Positions 9,437-18,414 of a stretch of 64,000 nucleotides of DNA are shown here, piece by piece. Below the pieces are notes generated by a model, which had not been told where the DNA came from, made no database searches, and saw only the letters and a program-made list of their open reading frames with translations. The DNA is taken from NCBI RefSeq assembly GCF_042678485.1, contig NZ_JBHTKR010000005.1:434001-498000 (forward strand), given 5' to 3'. The translations under genes were made by a program, and so were the position numbers. Origin of the DNA: Seohaeicola saemankumensis (GTDB taxonomy: Bacteria > Pseudomonadota > Alphaproteobacteria > Rhodobacterales > Rhodobacteraceae). Positions within the stretch are counted from its first letter, which is position 1; every line of letters starts with the position of its first letter.

Positions 9437-10612
9437 TCAGATACGCTCGATCGCCAGGGCGATACCCTGACCGCCGCCGATGCACATGGTGATCAGCGCG
9501 CGCTTGCCGCCGATCCGCTCCAGTTCCGCCAGCGCCTTGATCGTGATGATCGCACCCGTCGCACCCACCGGATGGCCCAGCGCGATGGCGCCGCCATTGG
9601 GGTTCACGATCGCGGGGTCGAGCCCCAGGCCACGGTTCACGGCAACGGCCTGCGCGGCGAAAGCCTCGTTGCTTTCGACCACGTCGAAATCGCTGGCCTT
9701 CAGCCCGGTGCGCGCCAGAAGCGCCTCGACGGCAGGAACCGGACCGATCCCCATCACCTCGGGGCGGACACCGGCATGGGCATATCCAAGGACCCGGGCC
9801 CGCGGCTTCAGCCCGGCCTTTTCCGCCGCATCGGCCCGCGCCAGCACCATGGCCGCCGCACCGTCATTGATGCCCGAGGCGTTGCCCGCCGTGACCGATC
9901 CGTCCTTCTTGAACACCGCTTTCAGCCCGGCCAGCGCCTCGAGACTGGTGGCCTTGGGGTGCTCGTCCGTGTCGAAAGCCACGGTCTGGCGCTTCACGGT
10001 CACTTCGACCGGCACGATCTGACCCTTGAACCGCCCCTCGGCGATGGCGCGGGCAGCACGGATCTGGCTTTCCATTGCGAAGGCGTCCTGATCGGCGCGG
10101 CTGATGCCATGCTCGCCCGCCACGTTTTCAGCCGTCACACCCATATGGCCCGACCCGAACGGACAGTTCAGCGTACCAAGCAGCATGTCCAGCGTGCGGA
10201 TATCGCCCATCTTGGCGCCCCAGCGCTGATCCGGCACGATATAGGGGGCGCGGCTCATGCTTTCGGCGCCACCGGCCAGACCGAATTGCGCATCCCCCAG
10301 CATCAGGGACTGGATCACCGACACGATGGCCTGTGCACCCGATCCGCACAGCCTGTTCACATTCATCGCGGGCACGGTATCCGGGATGCCCGCCTTCATT
10401 GCGGCGACACGGGACAGGTACATGTCCTTGGGTTCGGTATTGATGACGTTGCCAAAGACCACATGGCCGATCTGTGCGCCCTCGACCCCGGATCGGGCAA
10501 GTGCCTCACGCGCGACGATCGCGCCCAATTCAGTGGGCGGTATGGCGGCCAATGCGCCGCCGAATGTGCCTATGGCGGTGCGCGCGCCGTCGAGAATGAC
10601 GATATCGGTCAT
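9437..10612 (-). CDS. bktB: Acetyl-CoA C-acyltransferase (BktB-type beta-ketothiolase)
   Basis: Thiolase of 391 aa that condenses or cleaves 3-ketoacyl-CoA (acetoacetyl-CoA and probably longer substrates). All catalytic motifs are present: the nucleophile Cys in NRLCGSGAQA, NEAFAAQ, the active-site His in GHPVGATGA and the second Cys in CIGGGQGIA. Segments such as GNVINTEPKDMYLSR and GGAESMSRAPY are closer to Cupriavidus BktB than to PhaA as I recall them, so the gene symbol is a family-level call. The frame is open up to 10636, but the ATG at 10612 is preceded by a GGGGGGA ribosome-binding site and gives the family N-terminus MTDIVILDGART. Convergent with pbpC. Likely role is short-chain acyl-CoA or PHB metabolism. 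Confidence 0.9.
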   Translation of the reverse strand: MTDIVILDGARTAIGTFGGALAAIPPTELGAIVAREALARSGVEGAQIGHVVFGNVINTEPKDMYLSRVAAMKAGIPDTVPAMNVNRLCGSGAQAIVSVIQSLMLGDAQFGLAGGAESMSRAPYIVPDQRWGAKMGDIRTLDMLLGTLNCPFGSGHMGVTAENVAGEHGISRADQDAFAMESQIRAARAIAEGRFKGQIVPVEVTVKRQTVAFDTDEHPKATSLEALAGLKAVFKKDGSVTAGNASGINDGAAAMVLARADAAEKAGLKPRARVLGYAHAGVRPEVMGIGPVPAVEALLARTGLKASDFDVVESNEAFAAQAVAVNRGLGLDPAIVNPNGGAIALGHPVGATGAIITIKALAELERIGGKRALITMCIGGGQGIALAIERI

Positions 10613-10702
10613 GGAAAATCCCCCCTGCGATGACATCTGATCAACCGTTTGGTGTCCCCCCCTTCCCGCAAAGTCAAGTCGCGGTGGCCTGGGAACGTTC
10701 CG

Positions 10703-11431
10703 TCACGGGCCAAGACGCCTGCGGCCATCCGGCTCCAGCGTCCAGACTTCTCCGGCCTCGAAGACCGCTACGGTCAGGGGCCTGCCATAGCCTGCACCGC
10801 TGTCCAGGTTGATCCTGTTGCCGCAATGGGCCGCAGCCTCAAGCGCGGTATGACCATGGACGACCAGCCATGGATGCGCCTCGGTATGGTCCAGAAACGG
10901 GCCACGGATCCATAAAAGATCATCCTCGGCCTGATCGGCAAGCGGAACACCCGGCACGATGCCCGCATGCACGAACAGCATCCCCTGCGCCTGATGAAAA
11001 AGCGGCATGTCCCGCAGAAAGGCCAGATGCGCGGCGGGCACGGCGGCGCGTGCATCCTGCAACATATGCGTGACAGGCCGCGCGGGATCGGTATCCACAC
11101 CATAGGCATTCAGTGTCTTGTCCCCACCCAGGCGGGGGTTCAGCCAATCCACACCCGAGACAACACGCGGATCATGCACCCGGCCGTCTTCCAGAAAGCG
11201 CTGGAACATGCGGTCGTGATTACCCTTCAGAACGGTCCAGTCGCGGCCAGCAGCCTTGCCCTGCAACAGCGTCTCGATCACCGCAGAACTGCCTGGCCCG
11301 CGATCCACCAGGTCGCCAAGGCTGATCATCGGCGCATCGGTTCCGCCATCCGTGGCGATACGGTCAAGCGCGGTCTCCAGCATGGTGATCTCACCATGGA
11401 TGTCGCCGATCACATAGAGGGAGGAGGTCAT
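10703..11431 (-). CDS. Metallophosphoesterase, PPP-type serine/threonine phosphatase
   Basis: Cytoplasmic calcineurin-like phosphoesterase of 242 aa. The PPP metal-binding signature is complete: GDIHG near residues 8-12, GDLVDRG, GNHD, and downstream His-containing motifs (HAGIVPG, HGHT). Members of this group act as protein phosphatases or ApaH-like nucleotide hydrolases; the substrate cannot be told from sequence. The upstream extension to 11512 lacks family similarity and crosses a terminator-like region, so the ATG at 11431 (MTSSLYVIGDIHG) with AAGGC upstream is chosen. Same strand as the thiolase, 90 bases away, but no functional link is evident. Confidence 0.88.
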   Translation of the reverse strand: MTSSLYVIGDIHGEITMLETALDRIATDGGTDAPMISLGDLVDRGPGSSAVIETLLQGKAAGRDWTVLKGNHDRMFQRFLEDGRVHDPRVVSGVDWLNPRLGGDKTLNAYGVDTDPARPVTHMLQDARAAVPAAHLAFLRDMPLFHQAQGMLFVHAGIVPGVPLADQAEDDLLWIRGPFLDHTEAHPWLVVHGHTALEAAAHCGNRINLDSGAGYGRPLTVAVFEAGEVWTLEPDGRRRLGP

Positions 11432-11515
11432 CGCCTTGCCTTTCGCCAGTCTGCCCGTTGCAGCATTATCCGATCCGCCCAGGGGCCGGAAGCCGCCAAG
11501 CCGACCTATCAAACC

Positions 11516-11543
11516 AAAACGCCGCCCTGGTGGGGCGGCGTTT
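11516..11543 (-). terminator. Rho-independent terminator of serA
   Basis: On the minus strand a 9-bp perfect stem ACGCCGCCC/GGGCGGCGT with a 5-base loop is followed by TTTTGG, 25 bases after the serA stop. Confidence 0.85.
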
Positions 11544-11567
11544 GATGTCGCAAAGGACGGGATCCGA

Positions 11568-13163
11568 TCAGTTCACGTCGAATTCCAGGGGTTTGACCTG
11601 CTGGAACAGGCCGGTATCCTTCAGCGCCTTGCAGACAGCCTCGTTCACGGCCTCGTCGACATAGAGGATCGCGATCGCCTCGCCGCCCGCGGCCGCGCGA
11701 CCCAGCGTGAAGTTCGCGATGTTCACGCCCGCCTTGCCCATCGTCATGCCCAGGGCGCCAATGATGCCCGGCACATCCTCGTTCGTGGTGTAGAGCATAT
11801 GCGCGCCCACCTCGGCATCGATGTTGATGCCCTTGATCTGGATGAAGCGCGGCTTGCCATCGCTGAACACGGTGCCCGCGATGGAGCGTTCGCGCTTTTC
11901 GGTCACGACCGTTACCTTGATGTAGCCATCGAAGGCGCCCGACTTGTCCTGGTTGGTGGTCGAGATCTTGATGCCGCGTTCCTTGGCGATCACCGGCGCG
12001 CTGACCATGTTCACGTCGGGGTTGGCGCGCTTCATGATCCCCGCCACGACGGCGGAATTCAGGGCGGCCAGGTTCATTTCGGCAACGACACCGTCATAGA
12101 GGATGTTGATCGCCTTGATCGGCTCGTCGGTCATCTGTCCGATGAAGCTGCCCAGGTGTCCGGCCAGCTTGACCCAGGGGCCCATGACCTTCGCCTCTTC
12201 AGCGGTGACCGACGGCATGTTCAGCGCATTGGTCACGGCACCGGTCAGCAGGTAGTCCGACATCTGTTCAGCCACCTGCAGGGCCACGTTTTCCTGCGCC
12301 TCGGTGGTAGATGCGCCAAGGTGCGGGGTGCAGACCACATTGGGCAGACCGAACAGCGGATTCTCGGTCGCGGGTTCTTCGGCGAAAACATCGAAGGCTG
12401 CACCGGCCACATGGCCCGACTTCAGCAGATCGGCCAGGGCCTGCTCATCCACCAGACCGCCGCGGGCGCAGTTGATGATCCGCACGCCGGGTTTGGTCTT
12501 TTCCAGGTTCTCGCGGCTGAGGATGTTGCGGGTCGCATCGGTCAGCGGCACATGCAGCGTGATGAAATCGGCGCGGCGCAGCAGCTCGTCCAGTTCGACC
12601 TTCTCGACATGCATCTTCGATGCTTTTTCATCCGACAGATAGGGATCATAGGCGATCACCTTCATGTGCAGACCGCGCGCACGGTCGCAGACAATGCCAC
12701 CGATATTGCCCGCGCCGATCACGCCAAGGGTCTTGCCGGTCAGTTCGACCCCCATGAATTTCGACTTTTCCCACTTGCCCGCATGGGTCGAGGCGGACGC
12801 CTCGGGGATCTGGCGCGCCACGGCGAACATCATCGCGATGGCATGTTCGGCCGTGGTGATCATGTTGCCGAAGGGCGTGTTCATCACGATCACGCCCTTT
12901 TTGCTGGCCGCTTCCTTGTCGACGTTGTCCACACCGATCCCGGCGCGGCCCACGACCTTGAGGTTGGTCGCGGCCTCAAGCACCTTTTCGGTTACCTTGG
13001 TGGCCGAACGGATCGCCAGACCATCGTAATTGCCGATGATTTCCAGCAGCTTTTCCTTGTCCTTGCCCAGTTTGGGCTGGAAATCGACGTCGATCCCGCG
13101 GTCGCGGAAGATCTGCACGGCGGCATCGGACAATTCGTCGGAGATGAGAACTTTGGGAGCCAT
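11568..13163 (-). CDS. serA: D-3-phosphoglycerate dehydrogenase
   Basis: First enzyme of serine synthesis, oxidising 3-phosphoglycerate to 3-phosphohydroxypyruvate with NAD+. At 531 aa it is the long type: substrate-binding halves around a Rossmann domain (GVIGAGNIGG), the active-site segments RIINCARGGLVDEQAL and CTPHLGAST, an intervening domain, and a C-terminal ACT domain (about residues 455-531) that normally senses serine. The frame runs on to 13211, but the ATG at 13163 has AAAGGACC upstream and gives the family N-terminus MAPKVLISD. It lies 83 bases downstream of serC with a strong hairpin between them, so the pair is probably co-transcribed with partial attenuation. Confidence 0.97.
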   Translation of the reverse strand: MAPKVLISDELSDAAVQIFRDRGIDVDFQPKLGKDKEKLLEIIGNYDGLAIRSATKVTEKVLEAATNLKVVGRAGIGVDNVDKEAASKKGVIVMNTPFGNMITTAEHAIAMMFAVARQIPEASASTHAGKWEKSKFMGVELTGKTLGVIGAGNIGGIVCDRARGLHMKVIAYDPYLSDEKASKMHVEKVELDELLRRADFITLHVPLTDATRNILSRENLEKTKPGVRIINCARGGLVDEQALADLLKSGHVAGAAFDVFAEEPATENPLFGLPNVVCTPHLGASTTEAQENVALQVAEQMSDYLLTGAVTNALNMPSVTAEEAKVMGPWVKLAGHLGSFIGQMTDEPIKAINILYDGVVAEMNLAALNSAVVAGIMKRANPDVNMVSAPVIAKERGIKISTTNQDKSGAFDGYIKVTVVTEKRERSIAGTVFSDGKPRFIQIKGINIDAEVGAHMLYTTNEDVPGIIGALGMTMGKAGVNIANFTLGRAAAGGEAIAILYVDEAVNEAVCKALKDTGLFQQVKPLEFDVN

Positions 13164-13200
13164 GTCAGTGGTCCTTTGATAGGAATGAAAGGGATATGAG

Positions 13201-13224
13201 GGGCGCGCCATCCGGCGCGCACCC
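13201..13224 (-). terminator. Hairpin between serC and serA
   Basis: Minus-strand stem GGG(T)GCGCGCC/GGCGCGCCCC, ten pairs with one bulged T and a 4-base GGAT loop. No U-run follows, so it may be an RNA-stabilising or attenuating stem rather than a true terminator. Confidence 0.5.
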
Positions 13225-13246
13225 TTGCAGAGTGGGGATCAGGGGA

Positions 13247-14401
13247 TCAGGCCGCTTGCGCCTGTGCTGCGATCTCAGCCTCGAAGGCCCATTCCAGCCA
13301 GGGCAGCACGGCCCGCACATCGGCGGTTTCCACCGTGCCACCGCACCAGATCCGAAGGCCGGCAGGCGCGTCGCGATAGGCGCCGATATCCAGGGCGACA
13401 CCTTCGGCTTCCAGCCGCTTTGCCACGGCCTTTGCAAAAGCCGCGCCATCCTTGATCCGGTCATCGGTGAACTTCAGGCAGACCGATGTGTTCGACCGCG
13501 TTGCTGGATCCACCGCAAGGTTGGCGATCCAGGGACGGGTTTCGCAGAAATCCCAGATTGCGGCGGCATTGGCATCGGCCCGCGCCATCAGCCCCTTCAG
13601 GCCGCCGACCGAGCGCGCCCAGTCCAGCGCAACCAGATAATCCTCGACCGCCAGCATCGACGGCGTGTTGATCGTCTCGCCGACGAAAATCCCCTCGTTC
13701 AGTTTGCCCTTCGAGGTCAGGCGGAAGATTTTCGGCAGCGGCCATGCGGGCGTGTAGCTTTCCAGCCGTGCCACCGCGCGGGGCGACAGCACCAGCATCC
13801 CGTGCGCCGCTTCGCCGCCCAGAACCTTCTGCCAGCTGAAGGTGGTCACATCCAGCTTGTCCCAGGGCATGTCCTGCGCGAAAGCGGCCGAGGTGGCGTC
13901 GCACATCGTCAGGCCCTTGCGATCCGCCGGGATCGCGTCGCCATTGGGCATCCGCACGCCGGATGTCGTGCCGTTCCAGGTGAAACACACGTCACGATCA
14001 TAATCGAGCGCCGCCATGTCCACGATCTCGCCGTAAGGGGCTTCGTGCACGCGGGCGTCGATCTTGAGCTGCTTGACGGCATCGGTGACCCAGCCCGCGC
14101 CGAAGCTTTCCCAGGCGACCATTTCGGCCGGGCGTTCGCCCAGCATCGTCCACATCGCCATCTCGAAGGCGCCGGTATCCGAGGCGGGCACAATCCCGAT
14201 CCGGTAATCGGCGGGAATGCCCAGGATCTCGCGCGTGCCCTCGATGGCGGCCTTCAGCTTGGCCTTGCCGATGCCTGCGCGGTGGCTGCGGCCCAAGGGC
14301 GCATCCGACAGCAGATCAAGCGAGAATGTGGGGATCTTGGCACAGGGGCCAGAGGAGAACCGCGGATTGGCCGGCCGCGATGCCGGTTTCGTCGTCGTCA
14401 T
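13247..14401 (-). CDS. serC: Phosphoserine aminotransferase
   Basis: PLP enzyme (384 aa) that converts 3-phosphohydroxypyruvate and glutamate to phosphoserine; it also serves pyridoxal phosphate synthesis in many bacteria. N-terminus NPRFSSGPCAKIP, GRSHRAG and the PLP-lysine region FSWQKVLGGEAAHGM are typical of the alphaproteobacterial SerC subgroup. Start ATG at 14401 follows a GGAAGGA ribosome-binding site that lies in the loop of a leader hairpin. Upstream of serA on the same strand and divergent from serB, so all three serine enzymes are contiguous. Confidence 0.97.
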   Translation of the reverse strand: MTTTKPASRPANPRFSSGPCAKIPTFSLDLLSDAPLGRSHRAGIGKAKLKAAIEGTREILGIPADYRIGIVPASDTGAFEMAMWTMLGERPAEMVAWESFGAGWVTDAVKQLKIDARVHEAPYGEIVDMAALDYDRDVCFTWNGTTSGVRMPNGDAIPADRKGLTMCDATSAAFAQDMPWDKLDVTTFSWQKVLGGEAAHGMLVLSPRAVARLESYTPAWPLPKIFRLTSKGKLNEGIFVGETINTPSMLAVEDYLVALDWARSVGGLKGLMARADANAAAIWDFCETRPWIANLAVDPATRSNTSVCLKFTDDRIKDGAAFAKAVAKRLEAEGVALDIGAYRDAPAGLRIWCGGTVETADVRAVLPWLEWAFEAEIAAQAQAA

Positions 14402-14520
14402 TGATGCTATCCTTCCAGATAAGCGCCCCCCGTTGGGGAGGGGTGTCCCATCGCCGGAAATAGAAGGGTTCGAGCGCTTTCACAACGGGAAAAATGACGC
14501 TATAGCGCCGCATCACGAAC
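14402..14520 (-). promoter_or_regulatory. Structured leader upstream of serC
   Basis: The 157-base serC-serB divergent spacer contains, on the serC strand, a palindrome GCGCTATAGCG near 14502, a C-run/G-run hairpin with an AAC loop (about 14426-14441), and just before the start a stem GCTTATC/GATAGC (14406-14424, one bulge) whose loop holds the Shine-Dalgarno GGAAGGA. A structured serC leader motif has been described in Alphaproteobacteria by comparative genomics, as I recall; whether this is the same RNA needs a covariance-model search. Regulation by ribosome-site sequestration is an inference. Confidence 0.4.
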
Positions 14521-14558
14521 AATTTGCGACATCACCATCCACGATCGGAAACACGCCC

Positions 14559-15443
14559 ATGTTCATTGCCACGGTTCTTGCCAATCCCCGGACGCGCAAT
14601 CTGGAGGGGTCCCTGCTGGACAGCCTGCGCAATGCCTGGGGCGGTGGCGACGTGGTCTGGCTGGATCCGGATGCGGCAGCCGAATTCGCCTTGCCCGTGC
14701 CGCCCGAAAACCGCTGGCAGGTTTGGGAAGACCTGCAAGGCATGGGCCTTGATCTGGTGGTGCAGCCCGCCAAGGGGCGCCGCAAGCGGATGCTTCTGGC
14801 CGACATGGACAGCACGATGATCCAGCAGGAATGCATCGACGAGCTGGCCGATATGGCAGGTGTCGGCGCAAGGGTCGCGGATATCACGGCGCGGGCCATG
14901 AATGGCGAACTGGATTTCGAAGGGGCATTGCTTGAACGCGTCTCGCTGCTGCGCGGTCTGGATCAAGGTGTGATCGCGCAGGTGCTGAACGAACGGATCA
15001 CCTTCATGCCCGGCGGGGCCGAACTGGTGGCAACGATGAAGGCCAATGGCGGGCATGCGGCGCTGGTGTCGGGCGGTTTCACCGCTTTCACCACGCGCGT
15101 GGCCCGGGTGCTGGGCTTTGACGAGCACCGCGCCAATACCCTGTTGATCGAGAACGGCAAGCTGGTGGGCGACGTGGCGCGCCCCATTCTGGGGCGGCAA
15201 GCCAAGATCGAGGCGCTGGAACAGATCAGCGCCCGGCTTGGAATTTCCGAGGCCGACGTGATCGCCGTGGGCGACGGGGCCAACGACCTGGGCATGCTGG
15301 GCCGCGCGGGCACGGGCGTCGCCCTGCATGCCAAGCCCAGCGTGGCCGCGCAATGCGAAGCAAGGGTCAACCACGGCGACCTGACGGCGCTGCTGTTCAT
15401 CCAGGGCTATGCGCGGTCGGAATTCACGACGGCACTTGTTTAA
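14559..15443 (+). CDS. serB: Phosphoserine phosphatase
   Basis: HAD-superfamily hydrolase (294 aa) doing the last step of serine synthesis. N-terminal ACT-like region (about residues 1-75), then the HAD core: nucleophile motif DMDSTMIQQECIDELAD, the Ser-containing motif VSGGFTAFT, the Lys of RQAKIEAL and the metal-binding GDGANDLGML. The open frame extends back to 14217 inside serC antisense; the ATG at 14559 gives the family start MFIATVLAN. Ribosome-binding site is weak. Divergently transcribed from serC-serA. Confidence 0.95.
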   Translation: MFIATVLANPRTRNLEGSLLDSLRNAWGGGDVVWLDPDAAAEFALPVPPENRWQVWEDLQGMGLDLVVQPAKGRRKRMLLADMDSTMIQQECIDELADMAGVGARVADITARAMNGELDFEGALLERVSLLRGLDQGVIAQVLNERITFMPGGAELVATMKANGGHAALVSGGFTAFTTRVARVLGFDEHRANTLLIENGKLVGDVARPILGRQAKIEALEQISARLGISEADVIAVGDGANDLGMLGRAGTGVALHAKPSVAAQCEARVNHGDLTALLFIQGYARSEFTTALV

Positions 15444-15530
15444 TTCTCTACCTTAAGTTAACATTTCCGGCAATTCGCTGCCACGTTGCAACAAATCCTG
15501 GGGGGGTCTTGTTGACGGGGAACTGGCGCA

Positions 15531-16520
15531 TTGCCAACGATCGAGATATTCGCCACGGGTGACGAGATAGGCATATATTCCAGCCTGTCGGTCTCTGGCG
15601 CTTCCAACGGAACGAAGGTGACCCTGCAAGGCGTCCAGGCGCTTGGCACCTCTACCGATGTGTTCCGGATCGTGATCCGGAATGTAGAGGAAGGCGACGG
15701 CCTTTTCAGCAGCGGACAATACGTGGATATCTATGCTTGGCCGGATACCGATCCGCCCGCGCCGCCGCTTTATTCCTCGCTTGACCCGCAAAGTGACCAG
15801 TTCAATGGGCGCGCCTCCTCGGCCGAGCATCAGGTATTTACCGGCGCCAACATCGTGTTCGATCTGAACGGGATCACCGAAGGCACGATACAATACGGCC
15901 CCGGCATTGATCCGCCACGCAACCAGCAACTGTCGTTCAACACCTTCTCGCCCGATCCACCTGTCTTTCCCTGCTTTGCCGCCGGCACCCTGATCGAAGC
16001 CGAGGGAGGCCCACGCCCGGCCGAGACCCTGAAAGAGGGCGATCTGGTGCTGACCGCCGACAATGGCCTGCAACCGATCCGCTGGATCGGAAAACGCAGC
16101 GTATCGGGGCTGGACAGGTTGGCACCGATCCTGATCAAGGCCGGCGCCCTGGGCAATTACCGCGATCTTCTGGTGTCGCCGCAGCACCGGATGCTGGTGC
16201 AGAATTGGCGCACACAGGTCTATTTCGGCAAGTCACAGGTTCTGGTCGCCGCAAAACATCTGGTGAACGGCAAAACCATAAGGCCAGCCCCGCGCAGCAG
16301 CATCACCTATGTGCATATGGCCTTTGACCAGCACGAGATCATCTTTGCCGAAGGCTGCCCCAGCGAGAGCCTTTTCCTGGCCGACGAATCCATGGCCGCG
16401 CTCGGCGCTGACGCATTGGCAGAGCTTCGTGATATCTTTCCGGACATGCGCCGGGATGCGCCTTCTTCAAAGGCCGCGCGCGCCTTTCTGCGCGGATGGG
16501 AAGGCACATTGGTGGCCTGA
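15531..16520 (+). CDS. Hint-domain protein (Hedgehog/intein-like)
   Basis: 329-residue protein with a C-terminal Hint module of the type abundant in Rhodobacterales. Residues 1-145 are a beta-rich N-terminal region I do not recognise. The Hint module starts at FPCFAAGTLIEAEGG (nucleophile Cys), continues with EGDLVLTADNGLQPIRWIG and has the block-B motif VSPQHRMLV with its conserved His, so the self-processing residues are intact. Start is TTG at 15531, with GGGGAA about 8 bases upstream; no in-frame ATG fits better. No signal peptide. Biological role of these Hint proteins is not established; secretion with autoprocessing is possible. Two relatives lie at 23.8-26.5 kb. Confidence 0.85.
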   Translation: MPTIEIFATGDEIGIYSSLSVSGASNGTKVTLQGVQALGTSTDVFRIVIRNVEEGDGLFSSGQYVDIYAWPDTDPPAPPLYSSLDPQSDQFNGRASSAEHQVFTGANIVFDLNGITEGTIQYGPGIDPPRNQQLSFNTFSPDPPVFPCFAAGTLIEAEGGPRPAETLKEGDLVLTADNGLQPIRWIGKRSVSGLDRLAPILIKAGALGNYRDLLVSPQHRMLVQNWRTQVYFGKSQVLVAAKHLVNGKTIRPAPRSSITYVHMAFDQHEIIFAEGCPSESLFLADESMAALGADALAELRDIFPDMRRDAPSSKAARAFLRGWEGTLVA

Positions 16521-16548
16521 TCTGCTCTGCGGCACGTCGCGATCAGGC
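16515..16548. terminator. Inverted repeat between convergent Hint and asparaginase genes
   Basis: Perfect 8-bp arms GCCTGATC/GATCAGGC separated by 18 bases, each arm covering one of the two converging stop codons. Plausible bidirectional terminator without a U-run. Confidence 0.4.
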
Positions 16549-17538
16549 GAAGGCGGCGCCCGGTCGGATCATGCCGACCTCGATACCCCTCCGGTTCAGG
16601 ATTGGCGGGTTCAGAAATCGACGCGTTGCGGGATGACCGGCATCCAGCACCCCAAGACGTACCAGGATCGCGGCAATCGCGCATTCCGCGCCGCGGGTGG
16701 TGCCATCGGTGATCTTCAGCGCCACGCCCAGCCTGCGTTCGGGTATGATCGCGATGAAAAACGCCTCGGCCCCGGTTTTCAGCGCCACGCGACCGTTCAT
16801 CGCCCGCATCAGAAGCGTGCAGGCTCGGCCTTCTCCGGCGACCAGTTCGGGAAAGGCGACCATGGCTTGCACCAACCGGGCAGCGGCCCCTTCCTGCGCC
16901 GAGGCACCATCCCGTGCGGCGGCAAAGAAAGCCATGGCGCGGGCCATGCCATGCAGAGAGGTGGCGAAATTCGGGGCGGAACAGCCGTCGATCCCGTAGC
17001 CGGGGCTGGCCTCTCCCGTGATTTCTTCGAACGCCTCCAGACAGGCGCGCTGCACCGGATGATCAGGGTCCACATATTCGGGCCCGCCGCCCAGATGGCG
17101 GTTCAGCGTCAGAAAGCCCGTGTGCTTGCCAGAGCAGTTGTTGTGGATCTGGCAGGGTTTTTGGCCCGCCCGGATCAACGCATCACGGGCCGGCAGGTCG
17201 TCAGGCTCTTGCGGCCCGCAGCGGAAGTCATCGACGGTGCAACCGATATGATCCAGCCAGGCTTTCACCCGGTCCGTGTGGATCGCCGCCCCATTGTGAC
17301 TGGCGCAGGCCAGGGCCAGATGTTCGGGCCATAACCTGGCGGCATCCGCGGCGCCGCTGGTGATCAAGGGCAGCGCCTGCAACATCTTGGAAGACGAGCG
17401 CGGCATCACCACCGCTTGCGGATCCCCCCAGGATTCGACGATCCCGCCCGCGGCGTCACAAATCACGGCGTGACCGTGATGAATGCTTTCCAGAAAGGGC
17501 CCGCGCCATATTTCGGCCATGGGAACAGGGGGGGTCAT
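16543..17538 (-). CDS. Asparaginase, Rhizobium etli ReAV-like (class 3) type
   Basis: Cytoplasmic L-asparaginase-like enzyme (331 aa) that should hydrolyse asparagine to aspartate and ammonia. It belongs to the asparaginase II Pfam group, unrelated to E. coli AnsA/AnsB, shown by PRSSSKMLQALP (Ser-x-x-Lys), ACASHNG, the Cys/Lys motif NNCSGKHTGFL and GIDGCSAP, which correspond to the Ser/Lys and metal-binding Cys/Lys sites of the R. etli enzyme. The ATG at 17538 has AAGGAG seven bases upstream and is preferred over the longer frame to 17604. Monocistronic; convergent with the Hint gene. Confidence 0.88.
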   Translation of the reverse strand: MTPPVPMAEIWRGPFLESIHHGHAVICDAAGGIVESWGDPQAVVMPRSSSKMLQALPLITSGAADAARLWPEHLALACASHNGAAIHTDRVKAWLDHIGCTVDDFRCGPQEPDDLPARDALIRAGQKPCQIHNNCSGKHTGFLTLNRHLGGGPEYVDPDHPVQRACLEAFEEITGEASPGYGIDGCSAPNFATSLHGMARAMAFFAAARDGASAQEGAAARLVQAMVAFPELVAGEGRACTLLMRAMNGRVALKTGAEAFFIAIIPERRLGVALKITDGTTRGAECAIAAILVRLGVLDAGHPATRRFLNPPILNRRGIEVGMIRPGAAFA

Positions 17539-17732
17539 CGATTGCTCCTTTGTAAACTCTACGCGATCCCGGGGCGGGTCTGTGCAATTTTCCGCCAACA
17601 GCACTTTCGCATGTGGCAGCTTTCAGGCTATTGTTGCAAGGTCGAGAAGGACATGGGTCAAGCGCGAATGCCGAAAACGGCGGGCCTGACCCATCGCGGA
17701 ATTGAGGCACGTACGGCTTGGAGGCTGGACAG

Positions 17733-18272
17733 ATGACATCAAGACTGGCGCGCGGATGGCTCCGCGCAAGTGTCGGGGCGATGATGGCCCTCGCGGCGAC
17801 CGGAGCATGGGCGCAACAAACAAGCACCAATCAGGTTGCGGCCAAAACGGACTGGAGCGTCTTCGAAGACGCGGACCCCAAGGAATGCTGGGCCGTGTCG
17901 TCGCCCAAGGAAACGGTCAACACAAGAGACGGGCGTGTGGTCGCCGTGCAGCGCGGGGAAATCCTGCTGATGACCTTCTACCGCCCTGCGGCAGGGGTCA
18001 GCGGGCAGGTGACATTCACCGGCGGCTATCCCTTCGCCTCGGGATCGACCGTGAACCTGAACATCAATGACACGCAATTCGAACTCTTCACCGAAGGCGA
18101 ATGGGCCTGGCCGGCCTCGGCCGAGGACGATGCCAAGATCATCGCCGCGATGAAGGGCGGCTCTTCGGCGATACTGACCGCGCGCTCGGCGCGCGGGACG
18201 GTGACCAAGGACAGCTTTTCGTTGCTGGGCTATACGGCCGCCACCGAAGAGGCCGCGCGCCGCTGCCAGTGA
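17733..18272 (+). CDS. Invasion-associated locus B (IalB) family protein
   Basis: 179-residue secreted protein with a signal peptide (hydrophobic to about residue 27, cleavage after GAWA). The mature part has the IalB-family features WSVFEDADPKECWAVSSPKE, the central ILLMTFYRP strand and the C-terminal TAATEEAARRC, with two Cys that could form a disulphide. IalB was named in Bartonella, where it affects erythrocyte invasion, but the family is widespread in free-living Alphaproteobacteria with unknown periplasmic role. Start ATG at 17733 follows GGAGG. Ends in a strong terminator, so it is probably monocistronic. Confidence 0.88.
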   Translation: MTSRLARGWLRASVGAMMALAATGAWAQQTSTNQVAAKTDWSVFEDADPKECWAVSSPKETVNTRDGRVVAVQRGEILLMTFYRPAAGVSGQVTFTGGYPFASGSTVNLNINDTQFELFTEGEWAWPASAEDDAKIIAAMKGGSSAILTARSARGTVTKDSFSLLGYTAATEEAARRCQ

Positions 18273-18293
18273 CACGCAAGCGCGACGGAATAT

Positions 18294-18323
18294 GGGCAGC
18301 CCCCGGATGGGGCTGCCCTTTCG
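18294..18323 (+). terminator. Terminator after the IalB gene
   Basis: Perfect 10-bp stem GGGCAGCCCC/GGGGCTGCCC with a 5-base loop, followed by TTTCGCGTTT. Confidence 0.85.
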
Positions 18324-18414
18324 CGTTTGAAACTTGGCTTTGGATTCGCCGCGCGAATCCTGTATGACCCCGCTCTGTTTCCAAGCCCGCTCTGTTTCCA
18401 GGAATGCAAAGCCC

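Noticed and set aside
11436..13199. 587-codon open frame antisense to serA
   Set aside because: Its protein is His/Arg/Gly-rich low-complexity text typical of antisense GC-rich frames; serA motifs are complete on the other strand.
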